A DNA stretch of 5,669 nt, from contig JAUVLX010000239.1 of NCBI GenBank assembly GCA_030600525.1, forward strand, positions 1-5,669, written 5' to 3'. The notes beneath the pieces are model-generated. The model did no database searches and was not told the origin of the DNA. It saw only the letters and a program-made list of their open reading frames with translations. The translations under genes and the position numbers were made by a program. This stretch comes from Desulfobulbus sp. (GTDB lineage: Bacteria > Desulfobacterota > Desulfobulbia > Desulfobulbales > Desulfobulbaceae). Shown here one piece after another: positions 1-5,414 of this stretch. How positions within the stretch are numbered: the stretch's first letter is position 1; each line of letters begins with the position of its first letter.

Positions 1-93
1 CTCAACAGCTGCATAACGTCTTCTGTCTTTTTCTGAAAGACTATGATAAAAACATCCCATCTGTCTTTCAATTTCTGAGGAATAACCAGTCAT
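1..93 (-). CDS. Transposase N-terminus, probable ISAzo13 family (partial, runs off left edge)
   Basis: Reading the minus strand from an ATG at 93-91 gives 31 uninterrupted codons to the window edge. The peptide includes RQMGCFYHSLSEKDRRRYAAVE. The 'LSEKDRRRYAA(V/I)E' stretch resembles the start of ISAzo13 (Rhodopirellula-type DDE) transposases, which typically begin with a short helical segment of this kind before the helix-turn-helix and DDE catalytic domains; those would lie outside the window. An in-frame TAG four codons upstream (103-105) means the start cannot lie much further out. A weak GTGAG ribosome site precedes the ATG. Whether the element is intact or a remnant cannot be told here. 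Family assignment rests on recalled motif similarity over a short peptide, so another transposase with a similar N-terminus remains possible. Confidence 0.6.
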   Translation of the reverse strand, partial: MTGYSSEIERQMGCFYHSLSEKDRRRYAAVE

Positions 94-220
94 AAGCTCA
101 CACTAATCTAAAAAGGGTAAGGTAAGTTAACTAAAATTAGATGGTTACCAAATGGATTAATAAGTTGCAAGAAAAGTGTCTAGAATTACAGGTTATTTAT
201 CTCTCCTTCCTAAGTTAAAA

Positions 221-293
221 CACTGGTATACAGGGAGCGTATATTACGAAGAGAGATGTTTTTTTTTGGTGCGAGGGTCGTGTATGCCCAGTG
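221..293. repeat. Imperfect inverted repeat, 11 paired positions
   Basis: CACTGG at 221-226 pairs with CCAGTG at 288-293, and ATACA at 228-232 pairs with TGTAT at 281-285, leaving T227 opposite G286-C287. The 48-nt interior contains a smaller hairpin, CGTA at 238-241 with TACG at 245-248, and a run of nine or more T residues around 259-267. It could be part of the subterminal region of the adjacent insertion element or a cruciform/hairpin of unknown use. No function is claimed. Confidence 0.45.
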
Positions 294-298
294 CAGTG

Positions 299-440
299 AA
301 AAATGCCACGACTCCGTACACCGAAGTTTTTACGACGTCATAAAAAAAGAGGGAAAGCATGAAGTGCTAATGTACACTGAAGGGTATCTCGAATAATGGG
401 AATTTTCGTCTAAAATTGAGGCATGCGAAAAAAATGCCAC
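299..440. repeat. Two pairs of short direct repeats
   Basis: AAAAATGCCAC occurs at 299-309 and again at 430-440, preceded by G plus A-runs of different length. Between these copies, GTACACCGAAG at 316-326 recurs as GTACACTGAAG at 372-382 with one difference. The second TGCCAC copy also lies in alternating hairpin arms: GGCAT 420-424, ATGCC 434-438 and GGCAT 442-446. Short repeats in the same orientation next to a transposase could be remnants of element ends or of a local duplication. They are too short to be sure they are not chance. Confidence 0.35.
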
Positions 441-456
441 AGGCATATAATTAATA

Positions 457-519
457 TCGGAGTCTTCGCTTACCTCCGAGGATTTTTTTGAGCATAACGA
501 GGTAAGCGCTAGACTCCGA
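457..519 (+). repeat. Long inverted repeat with nested terminator-like hairpin
   Basis: TCGGAGTCT (457-465) plus CGCTTACCTC (467-476) pairs with GAGGTAAGCG (499-508) plus AGACTCCGA (511-519). This gives 19 base pairs interrupted only by T466 opposite C509-T510. Nested in it, TCGGAG (457-462) can instead pair with CTCCGA (474-479). That small hairpin is followed by GGA and seven T residues (483-489), like an intrinsic terminator on the plus strand. The T-run lies in the loop of the larger stem. There is no visible plus-strand gene upstream to terminate, and the FAH gene starts 64 nt downstream. The role is unknown: terminator for readthrough from the left, attenuator, or repeat relic. Confidence 0.5.
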
Positions 520-583
520 GAGATTGGGCGAAAAGGCAATTATACAAGGTGCCCTTTAAATAATACCATCCTAACGAATTACT

Positions 584-1291
584 ATGCCTGTTATCCTTCC
601 GGTATTGAATGGTGATGATTACACCGTCAATCCAAGCAAGATAATCGCTCTCGGACTCAATTATATTGAGCATATCAAGGAGAGCCAATCCGTTGATGTC
701 CAAAATTTCACCGATGAAATCCCCACAGAACCGGTGCTCTTTCCCAAGACACCCAATGTCCTCATTGGCCCAGATCAGCCCATTATTCTGCCGCGATTTG
801 TGAATACATACGGCTTTGAACAGGTACGAACTGATTATGAGGCTGAACTGGCCCTGATCATCAAAGACCGGATCAAAAATCTGGACCAAAATGAAGCCAT
901 GGAACATATTTTTGGATTCACCTGTTTTAACGATATCAGTCAGCGCAACCTGCAGAAGAACGATAAGGCGGGATGGTTTCGCGGCAAATCACTGGATACC
1001 TTCGGTCCCATTGGACCGATTATTATCCCTCCGCATGAACTGGGGGATCCAAACAATCTGGAGATTACCTGCCGCCTGAATAACCGTGTGGTGCAGCACT
1101 CCAATACCCGGCACATGCTATTCAAGATTCCAGAAATTGTCGCCTTTGTTTCCCAAAACTTTACCCTGGAACCGGGTGACATCATTATAACCGGCACTCC
1201 GAGCGGAGTAGGTCCTCTTAAAGACGGGGATGTGGTGGAGGTGGAGATAGACAAAATTGGGACTTTACGCAACCCGGTAGAGGCAGAGTAG
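584..1291 (+). CDS. Fumarylacetoacetate hydrolase (FAH) family protein
   Basis: This 235-residue protein has the complete single-domain FAH fold seen in acylpyruvate hydrolases, oxaloacetate decarboxylases (FAHD1-like) and 2-hydroxyhepta-2,4-diene-1,7-dioate isomerases, which cleave or isomerise C-C bonds in beta-dicarbonyl acids using Mg2+ or Mn2+. Visible signatures are GLNYIEHIKE at 24-33, carrying the His30/Glu33 pair found in this family; DYEAEL at 84-89 with metal ligands Glu86 and Glu88; FND with the third ligand Asp117; RGKSLDTFGPIGP at 133-145; and LEPGDIIITGTPSGVGP at 195-211. No catalytic residue appears missing. ATG 584 is the first start after an in-frame TAA at 572, but it has no obvious Shine-Dalgarno. 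The gene stands alone, convergent with ilvD, so context does not reveal the substrate. It is soluble and cytoplasmic, with no signal peptide. Confidence 0.93.
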   Translation: MPVILPVLNGDDYTVNPSKIIALGLNYIEHIKESQSVDVQNFTDEIPTEPVLFPKTPNVLIGPDQPIILPRFVNTYGFEQVRTDYEAELALIIKDRIKNLDQNEAMEHIFGFTCFNDISQRNLQKNDKAGWFRGKSLDTFGPIGPIIIPPHELGDPNNLEITCRLNNRVVQHSNTRHMLFKIPEIVAFVSQNFTLEPGDIIITGTPSGVGPLKDGDVVEVEIDKIGTLRNPVEAE

Positions 1292-1340
1292 CAGCAAACG
1301 GATCAGCGCCACCACTGCTGTTATCCTCCTGATACAAAAA

Positions 1341-1377
1341 GGACTCTGACGCATCTGCATCGAATGCGTCAGAGCCC
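1341..1377 (-). terminator. Intrinsic terminator of ilvD
   Basis: The left arm at 1341-1354 and right arm at 1364-1377 form a 14-position stem with one mismatch (A1343 opposite C1375) around a 9-nt loop; CTCTGACGCAT pairs exactly with ATGCGTCAGAG. Read on the minus strand, the hairpin is followed directly by TTTTT (1340-1336). It starts 36 nt beyond the ilvD stop codon, the expected place and orientation. On the plus strand there is no T-run after the stem, so any role in ending the convergent FAH transcript is doubtful. Confidence 0.88.
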
Positions 1378-1413
1378 TGAACAGCACCCTATATACAAGA
1401 ATACAAGAAACTT

Positions 1414-3243
1414 CTATTCCGGTAAGATTCGAACAGCTCCTCTATCTGCAGAAGCCGCAAAGTGGGCATAAATCTTCAGTGCCGTAGAAACGGTTCTGTC
1501 CCGATTTGGCGTATATGCTGCTTCCCCTTTGCTTTCCTCAGCCTGTTTCCGTGCATCGAGTTCCTCTTCACTAACAAGCAGATTAATGGAACGTTCAGGT
1601 ATATTAATATCCACCGGATCACCATCACGCACAAGAGCAATGGCACCGCCACGAGCCGCTTCAGGCGATACATGGCCGATGGACAACCCCGAGGTCCCTC
1701 CTGAAAATCGCCCATCCGTCACCAGAGCGCAGGCCGCGCCCAGATGCTGTGATTTCAGGTAGGAGGTAGGATACAACATTTCCTGCATCCCTGGCCCGCC
1801 CTTGGGTCCTTCATACAGGATAAAAACTACATCCCCTGCACTGATAGCGCCGTCGAGTATACCCTCACAAGAAGCTTCCTGGGAATGAAAGACACGGGCC
1901 GTCCCCTTGAAATGAAGGATAGACGGATCCACTCCGGCAGTTTTTACAATACATCCATCTACGGCAATATTACCGTACAGTATCGCCAGGCCCCCATCTT
2001 TAGAATAGGCATGCTCCATATCACGGATACAACCGTTTACTCGATCAGTATCAAGACTTTGATATGTTGCATCCTGTGAGGCCATAACCAGATTACGCTT
2101 CCCGCCCGGTGCACTGAAATATAACTGTTTCGCCTCATCGGTCACTGTCGGCCGCATGATATCGTAGCGGTCCAGGGCTTCCTGCAAAGTCAAACCGTCG
2201 GCTCGATATACACTTGTATCCAACAAACCACCACGGTCCAGTTCACCAAGGATAGCAAGTATTCCCCCTGCCCGATTGACGTCTTCTACATGGTAATTTG
2301 AACTCGGGGCCACCTTAGAAAGATTGGGAACGCACTTAGACAGCTCATTCATGTCAGCCATTGTGTAATCCACCCCTGCTTCGTGAGCAATGGCAAGGAG
2401 ATGGAGAACGGTATTGGTCGAACCGCCCATGGCAATATCTAGGGACATGGCATTATCAAACGCTGCTTTAGTGGCAATGGAGCGAGGAAGCACGGAGTCG
2501 TCTTCCTCCTGATACCAGGCATCGCACATAGCAACAATACGCTGGGCAGCCTGCTCAAAAAGACGCATTCGGGCCGCATGGGTCGCTACAACTGTCCCGT
2601 TTCCAGGAAGCGCAAGCCCCAATGCCTCATTGAGGCAGTTCATGGAGTTGGCGGTAAACATGCCTGAGCAGGACCCGCAGGTAGGGCAGGCAGAACGTTC
2701 GATAACGCCGACTTCCTCGTCACTGACAGTCTCATCTGCGCCCATGACCATAGCGTCTACCAGATCTAGGGCCTTGCCACCCGCTTTTCCCGCCTCCATA
2801 GGACCACCGGAGACAAAAACAGCAGGGATATTCAACCGCATTGCTGCCATGAGCATCCCAGGAGTGATCTTATCACAGTTGGAGATGCAGACCATCGCGT
2901 CTACCTTGTGAGCATTGCACATATATTCCACGGAATCAGCAATAAGCTCCCTGGACGGTAAGGAGTAGAGCATTCCGTCATGCCCCATGGCAATACCATC
3001 GTCAATGGCAATGGTATTGAACTCAGCGGCAAAGTATCCCTGGCTCTCGATCATTGCTTTTACCTGCTGGCCAATCTCGTGGAGATGCACGTGACCGGGA
3101 ACAAACTGGGTAAAGGAGTTGACAATAGCAATCACTGGTTTGCCGATCTGCTCTTCCTGCATACCGTTAGCCCGCCAAAGGGCTCTCGCGCCAGCCATTC
3201 TTCGCCCGCTCGTTGTCTCTGAACTTCTTAATGGAATTGCCAT
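1414..3243 (-). CDS. ilvD: Dihydroxy-acid dehydratase
   Basis: IlvD dehydrates 2,3-dihydroxy-isovalerate and 2,3-dihydroxy-3-methylvalerate to the 2-keto acids that precede valine and isoleucine (also leucine and pantothenate). It is a cytoplasmic Fe-S enzyme. The 609-residue product spans the full family length and resembles the E. coli type: NSFTQFVPGHVHL at 42-54, AIDDGIAMGH at 79-88 (Mg-binding Asp), CISNCDK at 119-125 with the lysine carbamylated in characterised homologues, CPTCGSCSGMFTANS at 186-200, EGPKGGPGMQEMLYP at 478-492, and DGRFSGGTSG at 510-519 with the proposed catalytic serine 514. The cysteine that [2Fe-2S] plant and mycobacterial enzymes carry near position 49 is absent, suggesting the oxygen-sensitive [4Fe-4S] class. 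The start is ATG 3243; an in-frame TTG at 3264 is upstream of the ribosome site and unlikely. No ilvBN or ilvC lies nearby. Confidence 0.97.
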   Translation of the reverse strand: MAIPLRSSETTSGRRMAGARALWRANGMQEEQIGKPVIAIVNSFTQFVPGHVHLHEIGQQVKAMIESQGYFAAEFNTIAIDDGIAMGHDGMLYSLPSRELIADSVEYMCNAHKVDAMVCISNCDKITPGMLMAAMRLNIPAVFVSGGPMEAGKAGGKALDLVDAMVMGADETVSDEEVGVIERSACPTCGSCSGMFTANSMNCLNEALGLALPGNGTVVATHAARMRLFEQAAQRIVAMCDAWYQEEDDSVLPRSIATKAAFDNAMSLDIAMGGSTNTVLHLLAIAHEAGVDYTMADMNELSKCVPNLSKVAPSSNYHVEDVNRAGGILAILGELDRGGLLDTSVYRADGLTLQEALDRYDIMRPTVTDEAKQLYFSAPGGKRNLVMASQDATYQSLDTDRVNGCIRDMEHAYSKDGGLAILYGNIAVDGCIVKTAGVDPSILHFKGTARVFHSQEASCEGILDGAISAGDVVFILYEGPKGGPGMQEMLYPTSYLKSQHLGAACALVTDGRFSGGTSGLSIGHVSPEAARGGAIALVRDGDPVDINIPERSINLLVSEEELDARKQAEESKGEAAYTPNRDRTVSTALKIYAHFAASADRGAVRILPE

Positions 3244-3250
3244 GCTCTGT

Positions 3251-3258
3251 TCTCCCTT
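3251..3258 (-). promoter_or_regulatory. Shine-Dalgarno of ilvD
   Basis: On the minus strand this reads AAGGGAGA, seven bases before ATG 3243. It decides the ilvD start in favour of the ATG giving MAIPLRSS rather than the TTG seven codons upstream, which would place the ribosome site inside the coding region. Confidence 0.85.
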
Positions 3259-3290
3259 AAACAAAAAAGTTATACACTACGTATATTTAA

Positions 3291-3355
3291 AGTCGCTCAC
3301 CTGCTGCCAGCAAATCCGCAAGACAAAGGTGCGGTTTCCTGCAACAGTTGCGACT
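3291..3355 (-). promoter_or_regulatory. Possible folded 5' leader of ilvD
   Basis: On the minus strand AGTCGC (3355-3350) pairs with GCGACT (3296-3291), closing about 53 nt that can form internal hairpins: CCGCA/TGCGG (arms 3334-3330 and 3320-3316, 9-nt loop) and TGCT/AGCA (arms 3312-3309 and 3305-3302). Two alternative pairings compete: GCAA/TTGC (3351-3348 with 3344-3341), sharing bases with the outer stem, and CACCT/AGGTG (3331-3327 with 3302-3298), sharing bases with the CCGCA hairpin. It lies 48-112 nt before the ilvD ATG. It does not match a T-box, whose conserved antiterminator sequence I cannot find, and I see no branched-chain-codon leader peptide. It could also be chance pairing in GC-richer DNA. 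Confidence 0.3.
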
Positions 3356-3392
3356 CCTGTTTTTCTCGCGCTTTCCCGGCAAAATTCCAGGC

Positions 3393-3398
3393 ATTATA
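3393..3398 (-). promoter_or_regulatory. Candidate -10 element for ilvD
   Basis: The minus strand reads TATAAT exactly, about 150 nt upstream of the ilvD start. The position 17 bp upstream is not a good -35 match, and it falls inside the neighbouring terminator-like hairpin. If used, transcription would begin near 3386 and include the folded leader at 3291-3355. Confidence 0.3.
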
Positions 3399-3402
3399 GA
3401 TC

Positions 3403-3436
3403 AAAAAAGTAGCCTCTTATACTGGCTCCTTTTTTT
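3403..3436. terminator. Terminator-like hairpin readable on both strands
   Basis: AAAAAAG (3403-3409) pairs with CTTTTTT (3429-3435), and AGCC (3411-3414) with GGCT (3424-3427). There is one mismatch (T3410/C3428) and a 9-nt loop. On the plus strand the GC part is followed by CC, seven T, A and seven more T (to 3444); on the minus strand by AC and six T. This is the shape of a bidirectional intrinsic terminator, though the GC core is only four pairs. It lies between divergent genes, so no gene reads into it from either side. It may insulate the two units, act as an attenuator for a more distant promoter, or be a by-product of the A/T tracts. Confidence 0.4.
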
Positions 3437-3476
3437 ATTTTTTTCTTGTATTTTACTGTTAGTCCGCGATAGTACC

Positions 3477-3517
3477 TTATTAGAGACCTTTGTCAATTCT
3501 ATACTGGTAGATACAAT
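3477..3517 (+). promoter_or_regulatory. Candidate promoter of the pilT-like operon
   Basis: Two overlapping sigma-70-like possibilities are visible. TTGTCA (3490-3495) and TACAAT (3512-3517) are each close to consensus with 16-bp spacing, but the -10 touches ATG 3518, so the transcript would begin inside the reading frame. Alternatively TTATTA (3477-3482) and TATACT (3500-3505), with 17-bp spacing and a poorer -35, would give an almost leaderless mRNA. Neither can be chosen from sequence alone. Confidence 0.35.
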
Positions 3518-4696
3518 ATGAAGCAGCAGGAGATTAATTACTGGATAACCTCTATGCTCAACAAGCATGAGCGGGTGTCTGATCTTAACATTACGGTTGG
3601 TAAAACCCTGCAGGTTGAAAGTGACGGCGCCCTGGTTTCGGTGGATATTCAACCGCCAATCACAGAACTGACCCCTTTTCAATCAGAGGTATTTGCTTTA
3701 AATATCATTGGTGGTAACAAACGGTTGCTGAGAGATCTGGTCACCAAAGGTTCTTGTGACCTTTCTTACTCCCTGGATGATAAAGTTCGCTTCAGGGTGA
3801 ATATATTTTCCCAGCGCGGTTATTATTCAACGGTCCTGCGGAAACTGGAAACCACCATCCCCACCATCAAAGGATTTCAATTTCCCGAGGCCTTTACCAA
3901 GATGTCACAGGAGGTGAATGGGCTAGTTCTTTTTACCGGAGCCACCGGAACAGGAAAAACCACTTCCATGGCTGCCATACTCAACCGCATCAACGAAACC
4001 CGTCCGGTTCACATCGTAACCCTGGAAGACCCTATAGAATACGTCCATCCCCACAAAATGGCCACCTTTAACCAACGTGAACAGGGGGATGACTTTGACT
4101 CTTTTGCAAGTGGCCTGCGGGCCGCTCTGCGACAGGCACCGAAGGTAATTCTGGTTGGTGAAATCAGGGACAGGGAAACCCTGGAGATAGCCCTCACTGC
4201 GGCAGAGACAGGCCATGTTGTTTTCTCCACCCTCCATACTATTGATACAGGCCAAACCATCAACCGTATTCTGGGTATGTTTGAACAAGATGAACAACCC
4301 CAGGTCCGCAATCGACTGGCTGACACTATCCGCTGGGTAGTGAGTCAACGTCTGCTTCCCCGTATTGGTGGGGGGCGTATCGCTGCCCTGGAAGTTCTCT
4401 GTACCAGTCTGCGAATCAAAGACCTGATCATCAATGGCGAGGCAGAAGAAAAGACCTTCTATAATATCGTCAAAGAGGGCTCGACCAGGAACATGCGCAC
4501 CTTTGACCAGCATTTGCTGGAACTGTTTGAAACGGGTTTGATAACCGAAGAGTCAGCTCTCTCCTACTCCTCCCATAGAAGTGAAATCAAACGAGGCATG
4601 GATACCCTCAAGGCTGCTCGCGGTGAACGAACTTCAAACATCAGCGGATTGCACATGGAAGAGGAAGAAAAAGACCTGTTTGACAATTGGTCATAA
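3518..4696 (+). CDS. pilT: PilT/PilU-family type IV pilus retraction ATPase
   Basis: This hexameric cytoplasmic secretion-type ATPase would power disassembly of type IV pili during twitching. The 392-residue product has the PAS-like N-terminal domain (about 1-120) and the RecA-like motor: Walker A GATGTGKTT at 141-149, Asp box TLEDPIE at 168-174, Walker B ILVGEIRDRE at 211-220 with catalytic Glu215, and His box GHVVFSTLHT at 232-241. The PilT signature AIRNLIRE is only loosely kept as RIKDLIING at 299-307. PilT is usually about 345 residues; here the extra length is a C-terminal extension ending in an acidic stretch (380-392). The gene symbol is a family label, since this may be an accessory PilU-like paralogue. 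ATG 3518 has only a weak GGTAG ribosome site; ATG 3554 is an alternative. The next gene follows after 37 nt, probably co-transcribed. No pilus structural gene is in view. Confidence 0.93.
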   Translation: MKQQEINYWITSMLNKHERVSDLNITVGKTLQVESDGALVSVDIQPPITELTPFQSEVFALNIIGGNKRLLRDLVTKGSCDLSYSLDDKVRFRVNIFSQRGYYSTVLRKLETTIPTIKGFQFPEAFTKMSQEVNGLVLFTGATGTGKTTSMAAILNRINETRPVHIVTLEDPIEYVHPHKMATFNQREQGDDFDSFASGLRAALRQAPKVILVGEIRDRETLEIALTAAETGHVVFSTLHTIDTGQTINRILGMFEQDEQPQVRNRLADTIRWVVSQRLLPRIGGGRIAALEVLCTSLRIKDLIINGEAEEKTFYNIVKEGSTRNMRTFDQHLLELFETGLITEESALSYSSHRSEIKRGMDTLKAARGERTSNISGLHMEEEEKDLFDNWS

Positions 4697-4733
4697 GACA
4701 ATCAGAAGATATGCATAACTCTTGGATCTACAG

Positions 4734-5414
4734 ATGATGAATCAATGCCCCCATTGTCAGGGAAACATACGTTTTAACCCGGAACAGCAAGGCAAACTGG
4801 AACAGGCCTTAGCAAACCTGGAGCCGGAAAAGTTACTCACACTCAAATGTCCACACTGCCAAACAGCGATCAAAATTGACAAAAACGGACAAGCGCCCGC
4901 ACCTGACAACGGGGTCCTGCCACCTGGCCCACCAAATCTGGACTGGCTTACCAGCGGTGTTTTTCAGGCCGAAGAAAAAGTAGAAGATGTCCCCATGGCG
5001 TTAGTCCTGTATCAACCGTCAGCTTTTTGTGATACAATTTGCAGCGCAGTGGAGTCTGTGGGATATCAGGTTGTTCGCGCTGAAACAGCCCAGGAAGCCA
5101 TTGAAAGGATGCGTTTTGTAAATTTTTCCTGTGTCGTGTACCAGGCTGACCTTGAAGGATCCCTTGAGCAATCACCTTTTCATAGGTACCTTAGCAAGAT
5201 GCCCATGGAAAGGCGGCGCTACATATTTTATATCCTCGTTGGCCCTGTTTTTCATACCCTCTATAACCTGGAGGCAATGGCACATAGTGCGAACCTAACC
5301 GTCAATCTCAACGACATCAAACATCTGGATGTTATTCTTCACAAAACAATTCCCGATTACGAAGAGCTGTTCGGACCGATGATGGAAGAGCTCGGCGCCT
5401 ATGGTAAACGATAA
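4734..5414 (+). CDS. Zinc-ribbon plus receiver-like (pseudo-receiver) domain protein
   Basis: This 226-residue protein has two CPHC pairs (Cys5/Cys8 and Cys39/Cys42), spaced as in a zinc ribbon of the MJ0042 type. A Pro/Gly-rich linker (about 53-72) follows. From about 87 to 205 comes an alpha/beta domain resembling a response-regulator receiver: strand MALVLYQ, helix, GYQVVRAETAQEAIERM, strand CVVYQAD. The acidic pair expected after the first strand is absent (LYQPS), and Gln137 sits where the phosphorylated Asp should follow VVY. It is therefore probably not phosphorylated and may act as a protein-binding domain. No transmembrane segment or DNA-binding output domain is evident. The start is ATG 4734 or 4737; an in-frame TTG at 4722 is less likely. 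It lies 37 nt downstream of the PilT-like ATPase, which suggests a part in pilus retraction or its control. That role is inference. Confidence 0.8.
   Translation: MMNQCPHCQGNIRFNPEQQGKLEQALANLEPEKLLTLKCPHCQTAIKIDKNGQAPAPDNGVLPPGPPNLDWLTSGVFQAEEKVEDVPMALVLYQPSAFCDTICSAVESVGYQVVRAETAQEAIERMRFVNFSCVVYQADLEGSLEQSPFHRYLSKMPMERRRYIFYILVGPVFHTLYNLEAMAHSANLTVNLNDIKHLDVILHKTIPDYEELFGPMMEELGAYGKR

Larger units (their letters stand above)
94..583. other. Noncoding, repeat-rich stretch between transposase and FAH gene
   Basis: No reading frame here looks like a gene. The longest open stretch, on the minus strand around 330-539, starts with a non-ATG codon and has a low-complexity Ser/Phe-rich translation without recognisable motifs. 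What the stretch does hold is listed separately: an inverted repeat at 221-293, short direct repeats at 299-440, and a nested inverted repeat with a T-run at 457-519. The left part should contain the upstream end of the insertion element whose transposase begins at 93, but with only one end visible its boundary cannot be placed. On the minus strand 202-211 reads AGGAAGGAGA, a strong ribosome-binding-like sequence, with no ATG, GTG or TTG at suitable spacing. Confidence 0.7.

Noticed and set aside
457..519. Integron attC site
   Set aside because: No GTTRRRY/RYYYAAC core pair flanks the inverted repeat, and no integrase or gene cassette is visible.
330..539. Minus-strand open frame of 69 codons
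   Set aside because: It starts with a non-ATG codon, has no ribosome site and no recognisable protein features, and overlaps the inverted repeat.
509..907. 132-codon minus-strand open frame overlapping the FAH gene
   Set aside because: It is antisense to a clearly conserved enzyme and has no motif or ribosome site of its own.
3288..3395. 35-codon minus-strand frame in the ilvD leader (MPGILPGK...), considered as an attenuator leader peptide
   Set aside because: Its ATG overlaps the candidate -10 element, there is no ribosome site, and it lacks a run of Ile, Leu or Val codons.
3244..3420. T-box riboswitch upstream of ilvD
   Set aside because: The conserved T-box antiterminator sequence is not present, and the hairpin with T-runs lies upstream of the candidate promoter rather than before the ATG.
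3923..4513. 196-codon minus-strand open frame inside the pilT-like gene
   Set aside because: It lies opposite the conserved ATPase motor motifs and shows no family resemblance, so it is a mirror frame of the coding strand.
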